NCBI GenBank assembly: GCA_963664035.2
Contig: OY760867.2
Location: 1,922,001 to 1,986,000, forward strand
Length of the DNA: 64,000 bases
Direction of reading: 5' to 3'
From: G958296245 sp963664035
GTDB taxonomy: Bacteria > Chloroflexota > Dehalococcoidia > Lucifugimonadales > G958296245
The translations under genes and the position numbers were made by a program. Shown one piece after another: positions 8,039-16,689 of the stretch. The notes under the pieces were generated by a model that was given only the letters and a program-made list of their open reading frames with translations, ran no database searches and was not told the origin of the DNA. Every line of letters starts with the position of its first letter. The first letter of the stretch is position 1.

Positions 8039-10126
8039 ATGCGCACTCTGGTGGCTGTCCTGGGAATGCTGGCGCTGCTCGGCTGCGGCGGAGGGTCCGG
8101 CGCAAACCCGGTGGCGCCGGAGACAACGGCGCTTGCGGTCGGCGTAGAGCCGGAGCCGGTCGAAGGGCATCAGCCGCCCGAGGTGGTGGCCAGCATAGAG
8201 CCGCCGGTGATGGCCGAAGCGAAAGAAACCGAAGGGGAGGTCATGGAAACCGAGTACGGAGCCGCCGATCCGTTACTGAAGTTCGGGCCGGAGTCGCTGG
8301 AGGAGATGGTCGTCGGGTCTTCGATCATAGTCCGGGGCAGGTTCAGTTCGGTGCGACACGTCGGGGTGCGGAATCCTAGCTATCGGCACCCAGAGGGCTG
8401 GAGCTACGATGGCTACATCGCTTCCTTGGAGTTCACCTTCGACGTGATCGAGTACCTGAAGGGGTCGGGCGGCGCGCAGGTGAAGGGGATAGCTTACGGA
8501 CGAGGCCCGTACGAAGTGGTTGCCACGTCCACGGCTGAGGCTGTGGACTTGGCGCGCCAGTTGCTTGATGGGCGTGACTCCCGCTGGGACGACCGGGAGG
8601 GGATCATCTTCCTGACGAGAGCCAGGACCCTTGGCGGCGAGGACCCCAGCTACTACACTCTGGGATACACGGGTCATGGTCCCTATCAGGTCACGGTGGC
8701 GAGCGGCCTCGACAGGGGGTGGCTGGCGGACGCGTCGGCCTACACGGCCACGAGCACTCCGGGGGGCGCCGGGGGAGCTTCGGGGCCTGGGGTGGAGCAG
8801 CGCTTTCTGTTGGGTGACGTGCCGGAGTCCGGCCCGGTCACGTTCTGCCCGCACCCGTGCGACGGGGCCGCTGGAGCTTTGGGCGCGTCGGGGTCGTCCG
8901 CCGTTCCGGTCATCGGCCTGTCATCGCTGAAGGCGCGGATAGCCGAGTTGGAGGCCGAGGTCGCCAGGGGCGACGGCACGCAGGCATACAGGGACTGCGT
9001 GATCGCCACATACAGGAGCCGCCGAACAGGCCTGGTCGGTTATGAACGGTTCGACTCCTCCATAGGGTCCGGCTTGGCCGCCGGAACGACCGCATATACC
9101 TACCCCTACGCCGAAGCCGACCCCGTCGAACCAGCCACAGGCTGGGCTGATATTTGGTTCGAGGGTCGTGACGCCTATTTGCTGGGCTACAGGTACCTGG
9201 GCTACGTGTACGCCAAGCGTCCCCTGCCGGCGGGCGAGTACAGGGCCTTCATCATGATCCGTCCGAACGATATGGATCTGTGCGACGGGTACCCTGAGAA
9301 GTACAAGGGCAAGAAAGAGCACGTGATCGCGGTGAGCGCTCCTACCGGTACGCTGGCTGAGTCCTTCTTCGACCCCTACGCCTCCAGCACCGCAATCGTC
9401 GGCACCACGACCGTCGGGACCATCTCGTGGCAGTCCCCTTCGGCAGGCTCAGGACAGTCCGGCGAGGTCACCGCGGACCTGACGCGGAGCGTCACGGGCC
9501 ACGCGCTCGACTTCATAGACCTCAAGGGCACTACGACCCTGTCGCTGCCGGCCTCCAACGCCACGACGACAGCGTCGGGCGCGCTGGTCTGGGCCGTGAT
9601 CAAGCAACCGTGGAAGGCGGGCGACAAGCTGATGCTGCGGGTGCGCAAAGCCGATGCCTCCACGCCTACGCCTACTCCCACGGCAACGCCCACACCTACG
9701 CCCACGCCCACACCCACACCCACGGCTACTCCTACGCCTACTCCCACGGCAACGGCTACTCCTACGCCTACGCCTACGCCCACGTCAACGCCCGCGCCGA
9801 AGCCTACGGCAACGCCTACGCCCACCGGCAAGCTCAGCATAGGGTCGCCCTCGATAGTCAAGGGCGGCTCGACGAAGGTGACCGCATATGGCGTCACGCC
9901 CTCCAACCTGCTGGTCAGGATTTCGACGTCACACCACCTGACCTTGACCGGCTCGTGCGACGGGTACGGCATATTCGGCGCCGGGGGCGTAGCGCCCATC
10001 ACCGAGACGGTGACCGCGTGCAACGTCGGGCGGGCGACCGTCAAGCTGGTGACGGTCGGCAGCGGCGCCGTGCTGGCGAGCCTCCAGATAGAGGTCCTCC
10101 CGTCCAATAGCGGAGGCAAACGCTAA
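8039..10126 (+). CDS. Lipoprotein with Thr-Pro linker and C-terminal beta domain, function unknown
   Basis: About 695 residues. The chosen ATG at 8039 has GGGAG seven bases upstream and gives an ideal lipoprotein signal (MRTLVAVLGMLALLGC, lipid-modified Cys16). An in-frame ATG at 8009 would overlap the upstream gene. The central part matches no family I recognise. It contains FCPHPCDG, which resembles FCPHPCGR in the upstream metalloprotease. Residues about 539-597 are a (TP)n linker. Residues about 597-691 are a domain sharing a fixed pattern (AY-V-PS-L, then Cys, then C-G-ATVKL) with residues 272-366 of the upstream protein. The two are probably co-expressed surface proteins. A copy of a dispersed repeat (CCTTCGGCAGGCTCAGG) lies within the coding region near 9434-9453. 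Confidence 0.7.
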   Translation: MRTLVAVLGMLALLGCGGGSGANPVAPETTALAVGVEPEPVEGHQPPEVVASIEPPVMAEAKETEGEVMETEYGAADPLLKFGPESLEEMVVGSSIIVRGRFSSVRHVGVRNPSYRHPEGWSYDGYIASLEFTFDVIEYLKGSGGAQVKGIAYGRGPYEVVATSTAEAVDLARQLLDGRDSRWDDREGIIFLTRARTLGGEDPSYYTLGYTGHGPYQVTVASGLDRGWLADASAYTATSTPGGAGGASGPGVEQRFLLGDVPESGPVTFCPHPCDGAAGALGASGSSAVPVIGLSSLKARIAELEAEVARGDGTQAYRDCVIATYRSRRTGLVGYERFDSSIGSGLAAGTTAYTYPYAEADPVEPATGWADIWFEGRDAYLLGYRYLGYVYAKRPLPAGEYRAFIMIRPNDMDLCDGYPEKYKGKKEHVIAVSAPTGTLAESFFDPYASSTAIVGTTTVGTISWQSPSAGSGQSGEVTADLTRSVTGHALDFIDLKGTTTLSLPASNATTTASGALVWAVIKQPWKAGDKLMLRVRKADASTPTPTPTATPTPTPTPTPTPTATPTPTPTATATPTPTPTPTSTPAPKPTATPTPTGKLSIGSPSIVKGGSTKVTAYGVTPSNLLVRISTSHHLTLTGSCDGYGIFGAGGVAPITETVTACNVGRATVKLVTVGSGAVLASLQIEVLPSNSGGKR

Positions 10127-10225
10127 CCGCTCATACGGCACTGGGACCACAGCGACCGCTGCGACGCTCTCCAGCATCAAGCCGGGGACCAGCTACTAGG
10201 TGCAGGTGCGCGCCTACTATGTCCA
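10127..10225 (+). pseudogene. Degenerate fibronectin III fragment
   Basis: Directly after the lipoprotein stop, the same frame encodes SYGTGTTATAATLSSIKPGTSY, then TAG, then VQVRAY. This aligns with the end of the second FN3 domain of the metalloprotease gene (SGTGTTATISGLDAGTSY, then QVQVRA), at about 6520-6600. It is a relic of an FN3 module with an in-frame stop and no start codon. It suggests that this cluster once encoded more or longer FN3 proteins and recombined internally. Confidence 0.6.
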
Positions 10226-10310
10226 CCGCCGCGAGTCCGGCGGTTTGCCTCGCGGCGGCCTGCGGTGCTACGATGTTCGGTGCCAAGAGGAAACGAGAGA
10301 GGCGCAAGAA

Positions 10311-10655
10311 ATGGATGCCCACGACGCTGTAGCAGTAGAGACCAACCCCGATATCCAGGACTTCCAGCCCGGTGATACCGTGCGGGTGAGCATCCGCATC
10401 AAGGAGGGAGACCGCGAGCGCACCCAGGTCTTCGAGGGCGTGGTCATCCGGCGCAGGGGCAGAGGGCCGGGAGCCACCTTCACCGTCCGGCGCGTCAGCT
10501 ACGAGATCGGCGTGGAGCGCGACTTCCTGCTGCACTCGCCGTCCGTGCAGGCCGTGGAGGTGGTAAGGCGCGGCGCGGTGCGCAGGGCGAGGCTCTACTA
10601 CCTGAGGGGCCGGTCCGGCCGCAGCGCCCGCATCAAGGAACGAACGAGGCGATAG
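10311..10655 (+). CDS. rplS: 50S ribosomal protein L19
   Basis: Ribosomal protein of 114 residues at the 30S-50S interface. The family core FQPGDTVRVSIRIKEGDRER is followed by TQVFEGVVIRRRGRGPGATFTVR and the basic C-terminus with LYYLRGRSGRSARIKE. The start at 10311 is chosen because the family begins about 15-20 residues before FQPGD and GAGAGG lies upstream. A longer in-frame extension runs into the FN3 relic and is not credible. It is normally adjacent to trmD. The 5.8-kb separation by exported-protein genes is a local insertion. Confidence 0.95.
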   Translation: MDAHDAVAVETNPDIQDFQPGDTVRVSIRIKEGDRERTQVFEGVVIRRRGRGPGATFTVRRVSYEIGVERDFLLHSPSVQAVEVVRRGAVRRARLYYLRGRSGRSARIKERTRR

Positions 10656-10719
10656 CCCAGCGTCCCGCTCTTCGACCGGCGGCGGCGCTGGCGGCGCCGG
10701 TCCCCGGAAGGTCCCGCCC

Positions 10720-13143
10720 ATGAGATTCGCCGAGGTCGCGGTCGACGCGCCCGTCGGGCCCGGCCAGACCTTCACCTACTCCGTGCCGCCGTCCGCGCAG
10801 CTTGGCGTCGGCCGGTTGGTGGCCGTCCCATTCGGCCCCAGGCGGCTCCAGGGCGTGGTCTTCGCAATGTCCGACGCGCCCCAGGTGCCCGATACGCGCG
10901 ACCTCGTATCCGTGGACGAGGAGGTCCCGCCGCTCACGAGCACCCAGCTCGAGCTGGCCTCGTGGATGAGCGGCTACTACCTCTGCTCGCTCTTCGATGC
11001 CGCCCAGGCGATGCTGCCGCCGGGCCGCCGCGCCCGCCTCAGGGCCTACTTCTCGCCCACCGACGCCGCCGGCGACGCGGACGCCTCGTCGCTTCCCGCC
11101 CTCCAGGGCCGCGTGCTGGCGTATCTACGGCGGCGCGGCGAGGTTGCCGAGGCGCGGGTCGTCGCCGCGTTCGGGCCGGATGCGTCGGGAGCGCTCAGGC
11201 GCCTGGAGCGCCGGGGGCTCGCGGCGCGCGCCGACCGCCGCTCCGCGCCCACGGTCACGCACAAGTTCCGGCGCATGGTCAGGTTGTCCGCCTCCCGACC
11301 GGAGGCGGACCTTGGCAAGGCGCCTAAGCAGGCGGCGCTCCTCGAGCGGCTCCGCGCGACCGGCGAGCCGATGGCCCTGAGCGACGCCAATCGCGAATAC
11401 GGCGCCGGCGCGGTGAGGGCGCTCCTCTCCAAGGGCGTGATCGAGAGCTACGACGAGAGGGTAGATCGCGACCCGCTCGGCGGCCTCGATCTGCCCACGG
11501 CCCCGGCGGTCACGCTGACGGCGACGCAGGAGAAGGCGGCCGCCGAGATCAGGAGGGCCGCGTCGGGCGCGGGCGGCGCGCGCCGCCGCTTCCTGCTGGA
11601 GGGCGTGACCGGCAGCGGGAAGACGGAGGTCTACCTGGAAGCCGCGCGCCACTGCCTCCAGGTCGGCAAGCGGGCCATAGTGCTGGTCCCTGAGATCGCG
11701 CTGACGCACCAGACCGTCGAGCGCTTCTCCTCCAGGTTCCCCGGCCGCGTGGCCGTCATCCACAGCGGCCTGACGGCCGGCCAGCGCTTCGACCAGTGGC
11801 ACAGGGTGAGGGAGGGCCGCTACGGCATCGTCGTCGGCTCACGGGGGGCCGTATTCGCACCGCAGCCGGACCTGGGCCTCGTCGTGCTCGACGAGGAGCA
11901 CGAGTGGACCTACAAGCAGCACGACTCCGCCCCCCGCTACCACGCCAGGGACGTAGCTCTGAAGCTGGCGGACCTCACCGGCGCCGGGGTGATACTTGGC
12001 AGCGCGACCCCCGCCCTGGAGACGCGCCACATGGCGCTGCGGGGCGAGGCGCGGCCGCTCCTGCTTCCGACCAGGGTGTCCGCGGGAAGGCGCGGCGCGG
12101 CGGCGTCCCCGGGCGCGATGGCCCCGGTGCAGGTCGTCGACATGAGGCGCGAGCTGCGCGAGGGGCACGCGGGCGCATTCAGCCGCCCTCTCACGGACGC
12201 CCTGGGACGCGCCCTGGAAGACGGCGGCCAGACCATCCTCTTCCTGAACCGGAGGGGCTCCGCTTCCTACCTGCAATGCCGGGGATGCGGCCGGAACCTC
12301 AAGTGCCGCGGCTGCGATACCCCCACCGCGTACCACAGGGACTTGAAGATGCTCCTGTGCCACTACTGCGGGGTCCGCCGGAGGCCGCCCGGCCAGTGCC
12401 CCGCCTGCAGGTCGTACAGGCTCAGCTACTTCGGCATAGGCTCCAAGGCGGTCGTGGACGAGGTGGAGCGCCTCTTCCCAGGCACGCCGACCATCAGGTG
12501 GGACCGCGACGCCGCGGTCCGCCCCGGTCAGCATGCGGCGCTGCTGGAGCGCTTCAGGTCGGGTGAGGCGCGCGTGCTGGTCGGCACGCAGATGATAGCC
12601 AAGGGGCTGCACTTCCCGGGGGTGACGCTGGTCGGCGTGGTGCTGGCGGACGTGGGGCTGAACGCGCCCGACTTCCGCGCGGGCGAGCGCGCCTTCCAGG
12701 TGCTCTGCCAGGTGGCGGGCCGCGCGGGCAGGGGGGCCCGCCGCGGGCGCGTCATCGTGCAGACCTACCGCCCGGAGAACTACGCGGTCAGGGCAGCCGC
12801 CTCGCAGGACTACCGGCGCTTCTTCGCCCAGGAGATGGCGCACCGCCGCGAGCAGGGCAACCCGCCCTACGCCAGCCTGATCAGGCTGATGAACGTCCAC
12901 ACCAACGCCGCGCTCTGCGAGCGGGAGGCGCTGCGCCTGGCGGACCAGCTAACCGCGGAGCGCGACGCCTCGGGTCACGCCGAGGTGGAGGTGCTGGGGC
13001 CTACGCCCGCGTACCCGTCGCGCCTGCGGGGCCGCTACCGCTGGCAGATACTCCTCCGCGGCCCCAACCCCAGGGTGCTGCTGGAGGACGCCAGGCTGCC
13101 GCGCGCCTGGACCATAGACGTAGATCCCCTGGGCATGGGGTGA
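10720..13143 (+). CDS. priA: Primosomal protein N' (replication restart helicase PriA)
   Basis: An 807-residue 3'-5' superfamily 2 DNA helicase that reloads the replisome at stalled forks. The N-terminal 3'-DNA-binding domain (FAEVAVDAPVGPGQTFTYSVP) is followed by Walker A GVTGSGKT at 295-302, DEEH at 391-394, and GSATPALET. Eight zinc-binding cysteines fall at about 520-562 (CRGCGRNLKCRGCD and CHYCGVRRRPPGQCPAC). After them come GIGSKAVVDEVERLFP and QVAGRAGRG motif VI. The length is slightly above average. GGAAGG precedes the ATG. It lies 64 bp after rplS, in the same orientation. Confidence 0.96.
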   Translation: MRFAEVAVDAPVGPGQTFTYSVPPSAQLGVGRLVAVPFGPRRLQGVVFAMSDAPQVPDTRDLVSVDEEVPPLTSTQLELASWMSGYYLCSLFDAAQAMLPPGRRARLRAYFSPTDAAGDADASSLPALQGRVLAYLRRRGEVAEARVVAAFGPDASGALRRLERRGLAARADRRSAPTVTHKFRRMVRLSASRPEADLGKAPKQAALLERLRATGEPMALSDANREYGAGAVRALLSKGVIESYDERVDRDPLGGLDLPTAPAVTLTATQEKAAAEIRRAASGAGGARRRFLLEGVTGSGKTEVYLEAARHCLQVGKRAIVLVPEIALTHQTVERFSSRFPGRVAVIHSGLTAGQRFDQWHRVREGRYGIVVGSRGAVFAPQPDLGLVVLDEEHEWTYKQHDSAPRYHARDVALKLADLTGAGVILGSATPALETRHMALRGEARPLLLPTRVSAGRRGAAASPGAMAPVQVVDMRRELREGHAGAFSRPLTDALGRALEDGGQTILFLNRRGSASYLQCRGCGRNLKCRGCDTPTAYHRDLKMLLCHYCGVRRRPPGQCPACRSYRLSYFGIGSKAVVDEVERLFPGTPTIRWDRDAAVRPGQHAALLERFRSGEARVLVGTQMIAKGLHFPGVTLVGVVLADVGLNAPDFRAGERAFQVLCQVAGRAGRGARRGRVIVQTYRPENYAVRAAASQDYRRFFAQEMAHRREQGNPPYASLIRLMNVHTNAALCEREALRLADQLTAERDASGHAEVEVLGPTPAYPSRLRGRYRWQILLRGPNPRVLLEDARLPRAWTIDVDPLGMG

Positions 13144-13145
13144 GG

Positions 13146-13267
13146 TGTCTCATTCTGTCTCTTTTCGTCTTATTCAGCTATGGACCGTGAGACAGGGGGA
13201 GACGCGAACAAGACAAAATGAGACACGAAATAGACAGAATGAGACAGCGATGAGACAGAATGAGACA
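13146..13267. repeat. Three 21-bp direct repeats with a distant inverted copy
   Basis: Three copies of a 16-bp core resembling AGACAGAATGAGACA start at 13210, 13231 and 13252, exactly 21 bp apart. An exact reverse complement of the third copy (TGTCTCATTCTGTCTC) lies at 13146-13161, immediately after the priA stop. The outer arms could form a 16-bp stem with a loop of about 90 nt. A 21-bp period puts the cores on the same helix face, so this could be an iteron or operator array. Confidence 0.7.
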
Positions 13268-13450
13268 CGCGGTCGCTGCCGTGTCCGGGCCGCGTGTCGA
13301 CGGACGAGGGCGCGGGATGGACGCTCCCAGGCGCAGGCGGGCTGCTTGCGCTAAGCTCAGTATGTGCGCGGCGGTGCATGAGGGGAGTATAGCACGTGAG
13401 TTCTGTGGGTGGCAAGGCGTAGTCGGTCCCAAATGGTCCCAAATCCCTGG

Positions 13451-13795
13451 GAGGGCTGGTTTCAAACCAGCCCCTACGGGTGAAGGGCGCCAGCCCCTAC
13501 GGGTGAAGGGCGCCAGCCCCTACGGGTGAAGGGCGCCAGCCCCTACGGGTGAAGGGCGCCAGCCCCTACGGGTGAAGGGCGCCAGCCCCTACGGGTGAAG
13601 GGCGCCAGCCCCTACGGGTGAAGGGCGCCAGCCCCTACGGGTGAAGGGCGCCAGCCCCTACGGGGTGATGGGCGGTAGCCCCTACGGGGTGATGGGCGGT
13701 AGCCCCTACGGGTGAAGGGCGGTAGCCCCTACGGGGTGATGGGCGGTAGCCCCTACGGGTGATGGGCGGTAGCCCTACGGGGTGATGGGCGATAG
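13451..13795. repeat. Palindromic element followed by about 14 tandem 23-24-bp repeats
   Basis: The stretch from 13144 to 13877 has no convincing gene. A perfect hairpin (arms GGGCTGGTTT at 13453-13462 and AAACCAGCCC at 13464-13473) is followed by CCTACGGG. The AGCCCCTACGGG end is then repeated about 14 times with period 23-24 bp. The early units carry TGAAGGGCGCC and the later ones TGATGGGCGGT, so the array has two sequence blocks. A 10-bp doublet GGTCCCAAAT lies just upstream (13425-13444). The hairpin element recurs inverted at 23761-23790. It looks like a REP/MITE-type repeat whose edge expanded by slippage. Confidence 0.85.
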
Positions 13796-13877
13796 ATATG
13801 GCGCTGAAGGTGGAGGCGGGGGATTTGGTTGCGCTTGGTTGGTTGAAGCTCGTTCGGCTATTCAATAAGATGTTCCC

Positions 13878-15335
13878 ATGGAAACTTCCGTATCCGACAC
13901 CCGCCTGCTGGTAGAGGAGCTTAGGGCCATAGTCGGCGGCGACTACGTGGTCCACCTGCCGGAGGACCTGATCGTCTTCGAGTACGACGGCTCGGTGGAC
14001 AAGGCCATGCCCTCCGCCGTCGTGCTCCCGGCCACCACGGAGGAGGTCTCCGCCGTCGTGGCGGCCGCCTCCCGCGCAGGCGTGCCCATCGTGGCTCGCG
14101 GCGCCGGCACCGGGCTCAGCGGCGGCGCCGTCGCCGAGCGGGGCGGCCTCGTCGTCGCGCTCACGAGGATGAAGCGCATCCTGGAGATCGACCCCTCCAA
14201 CCGGCTGGCCGTCGTGGAGCCGGGGGTTGTGAACCTGGACATCTCCACGGCCGCGGCAGAGCACGGCCTCTACTTCGCCCCGGACCCGTCCAGCCAGCGG
14301 GCCTGCACCATCGGCGGCAACATCGCCGAGAACTCCGGCGGTCCGCACTGCCTGGCCTACGGCGTTACCACGAACCACGTTCTCGGCATGGAGGTGGTGC
14401 TTGCGGACGGCTCGGTGACGTGGCTGGGGGGGCGGACGCGGGAGACGTCGGGCTACGACCTGCGGGGCATCGTGATCGGCTCCGAGGGCACGCTCGCCAT
14501 CGCCACCAAGATCGTCGTGCGCCTGCTCAAGCAGCCGGAGGCCGTCAAGACCCTGCTCGCCGTCTTCCGCGAGCTCGACCAGGCGAGCTCCGCCGTATCC
14601 GGCATAATCGGCGCGGGCATCGTTCCAGCCGCCATAGAGATGATGGACCACTTCTGCATCGAGGCCGTCGAGCCCGCCGTCAACGCGGGGTATCCGAAGG
14701 GCGCGGGCGCGGTGCTGCTGGTGGAGGTGGACGGGCTAAAGGAGGCCGTGGAGGAGGAGGCCGAGGAGATAGAGGACATCTGCCGAAGCTACGAGCCGAT
14801 GGAGATACGCACCGCCGTGGACGAGGACGAGCGCGCCCGGCTGTGGGCCGGAAGGAAGGGCGTCCTGGGGGCGCTGGGCCGCCTCGCGCCCAACTACTAC
14901 CTCGTGGACGGCACCATCCCCAGGACGCGGCTGATGGAGGTGCTGGCCCGCATCACGGAGATCGGCGACAGGTACGGCCTCCCCATCGCCAACCTGCTGC
15001 ACGCGGGCGACGGCAACCTGCACCCGTCGGTGCTCTTCGACGAGCGCGATCCCGACCAGCTACGGCGCACGATGGAGGCGGGCGCGGACATCCTGGAGTT
15101 GTGCGTGGACGCGGGCGGGGTGCTCTCCGGTGAGCACGGCATCGGCCTGGAGAAGCAGGAGTACATGCCGCTCATGTTTAGCGGCGAGGACATGGCGGCG
15201 ATGGCGAAGCTGGCCCCGGCCTTCGGGAGCGCCGGCAAGCTCAACCCCGGCAAGATATTCCCGACGGGCAGGTCACGGACCCACGTCCCCCACGCCGGCG
15301 CGGTGGCCCGCACGGGCGCCGGCGCGTTCATATAG
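13878..15335 (+). CDS. glcD: Glycolate oxidase subunit GlcD (FAD-linked oxidase)
   Basis: A 485-residue FAD-binding PCMH oxidase, predicted catalytic subunit of the membrane-associated glycolate (or D-lactate) dehydrogenase. The FAD domain has PATTEEVSAVVAAASRAGVP, then VARGAGTGLSGGA, the conserved segment PDPSSQRACTIGGNIAENSG and DLRGIVIGSEGTLA. The C-terminal FAD-oxidase_C part has NLLHAGDGNLHP and GGVLSGEHGIGLEK. It is first in a tight glcDEF operon, with glcE starting about 11 bp after it. The substrate could be another 2-hydroxyacid. The three-gene architecture supports the GlcDEF assignment. Confidence 0.92.
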   Translation: METSVSDTRLLVEELRAIVGGDYVVHLPEDLIVFEYDGSVDKAMPSAVVLPATTEEVSAVVAAASRAGVPIVARGAGTGLSGGAVAERGGLVVALTRMKRILEIDPSNRLAVVEPGVVNLDISTAAAEHGLYFAPDPSSQRACTIGGNIAENSGGPHCLAYGVTTNHVLGMEVVLADGSVTWLGGRTRETSGYDLRGIVIGSEGTLAIATKIVVRLLKQPEAVKTLLAVFRELDQASSAVSGIIGAGIVPAAIEMMDHFCIEAVEPAVNAGYPKGAGAVLLVEVDGLKEAVEEEAEEIEDICRSYEPMEIRTAVDEDERARLWAGRKGVLGALGRLAPNYYLVDGTIPRTRLMEVLARITEIGDRYGLPIANLLHAGDGNLHPSVLFDERDPDQLRRTMEAGADILELCVDAGGVLSGEHGIGLEKQEYMPLMFSGEDMAAMAKLAPAFGSAGKLNPGKIFPTGRSRTHVPHAGAVARTGAGAFI

Positions 15336-15345
15336 GCGGCCCGGC

Positions 15346-16689
15346 TTGGCAGCCCAGGGCGCCGACGCAGCGGCCTTCGCCGACGCGGTCATGGACGCGG
15401 CCGGCGGCCTCGCCGCCAGCGGAAACCCGGAGGACTACGCCATCGACGGAGTAACGCCCACGGTGGCCGCGCGCCCGGCGGCCGTGGAGGCCGTCAGCGC
15501 CGTCATATCGGCGGCGCACCGGGCGGGCGCGGCGGTGATTCCCTGGGGGGGCGGCACTCGCATCGCCATGGGCAATCTTCCCGAGAGGTACGACGTCGCG
15601 CTCGACATGGCCGGGCTGGACAACATCGTCGCCCACAACCACGGCGACCTCACGGCGACCGTGCAGGCGGGCGTCGCCGTGGGCGCGCTCGGGCGCGCCC
15701 TTGCCGAGCACGGCCAGTTCCTGGCCATCGACCCGCCGCTCGCGGAGACCGCCACCGTGGGCGGTACGCTGGCCGTGGGCAACAGCGGCCCCCTCAAGTG
15801 GCAGTACGGCAGCGTCCGCGACACCGTGATCGGCATGAAGGTCGTGCAGGCCGACGGGACCGTCACCAAGAGCGGCGGGCAGGTCGTCAAGAACGTGTCG
15901 GGATACGACATGGCCCGGCTGCACATAGGCGGCCTCGGCACGCTGGGCGTCATCGTCGAGGTGTCGGTCAAGCTGACCCCGCTGCCTCACCGCGAGAGGA
16001 CGGTGGTCGCCAGATACGACGCCGCATCGGACGCCATAGCAGCCGCCCTGGACATATTCGAGGGCGACGTTACCCCGCTCGCCCTCGTGGTTATCGACCC
16101 CGGGGCACCGGCGCGCTTCGGGAAAGCCGATGGGGCGCACCACCTTGCAGTCAGGCTAGGAGGCAGGACGAGAACGGTGGAACGGATGGTTAGCGAGACC
16201 ACGGCCTCCTCCAGGCGACGCGGCGGCCGCAGCATCCATGAGCTGGACGACGCCGGCGCGGCGTCGCTCTGGCGGAGGGCCGCCGACTACGGTTGGGACG
16301 AGGCGACGCGGCCGGCGGTCGGCGTCCGGGCATCGGTGACCCCCGCGTCGGTGGGCAGGCTGTGGGAGGCGCTCCAGAGTCACGAGGCGGCGCATGGAGG
16401 CCGTCTCGCGCTCGTAGCGCACCCGGCGCACGGGGTGGTCCACGCATGCTTTTACCATGAAGGAACACAACCCGATGACGAGGCGGCGAGCGCCTTCATC
16501 CGGTCTACGCGCGAGGCTGTGCTCTCGGAGGGAGGCAACGCGGTGGTCGAGACCTGCCCGGCGCGGGTCAAGGCTGGGCTGGACGTGTGGGACGACGTGG
16601 GCGGCCAGCTAGAGGTCATGCGCGCGCTGAAAGACCAGTACGACCCGGGGCGCGTCCTGAGCCCGGGCCGCTACGCCGGAGGCATATGA
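15346..16689 (+). CDS. glcE: Glycolate oxidase subunit GlcE (FAD-binding)
   Basis: About 447 residues if started at TTG 15346; the ATG at 15391 is the alternative, and neither has a clear ribosome binding site. It has a PCMH-type FAD-binding domain (AVIPWGGGTRIAMGN, then LAIDPPLAETATVGGTLAVG, then VKNVSGYDMARLHIGGLGTLG) and a short C-terminal domain ending in YDPGRVLSPGRYAGGI, typical of GlcE. It pairs with GlcD as the second flavin subunit. Its TGA overlaps the glcF ATG (ATGA), showing translational coupling. Confidence 0.9.
   Translation: MAAQGADAAAFADAVMDAAGGLAASGNPEDYAIDGVTPTVAARPAAVEAVSAVISAAHRAGAAVIPWGGGTRIAMGNLPERYDVALDMAGLDNIVAHNHGDLTATVQAGVAVGALGRALAEHGQFLAIDPPLAETATVGGTLAVGNSGPLKWQYGSVRDTVIGMKVVQADGTVTKSGGQVVKNVSGYDMARLHIGGLGTLGVIVEVSVKLTPLPHRERTVVARYDAASDAIAAALDIFEGDVTPLALVVIDPGAPARFGKADGAHHLAVRLGGRTRTVERMVSETTASSRRRGGRSIHELDDAGAASLWRRAADYGWDEATRPAVGVRASVTPASVGRLWEALQSHEAAHGGRLALVAHPAHGVVHACFYHEGTQPDDEAASAFIRSTREAVLSEGGNAVVETCPARVKAGLDVWDDVGGQLEVMRALKDQYDPGRVLSPGRYAGGI

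Noticed and set aside
9654..9842. Alternative-frame Arg/Pro-rich ORFs over the TP linker DNA
   Set aside because: Repetitive ACGCCTACGCC DNA is open in several frames; only the frame continuing the lipoprotein makes sense.
13145..13354. Small ORF in the 21-bp repeat region
   Set aside because: Its codons are the repeat itself (ETRTRQNE pattern); no homology and no ribosome binding site.
13490..13795. CRISPR-like array
   Set aside because: Units are contiguous 23-24-bp tandem repeats without unique spacers, and no cas genes are nearby.
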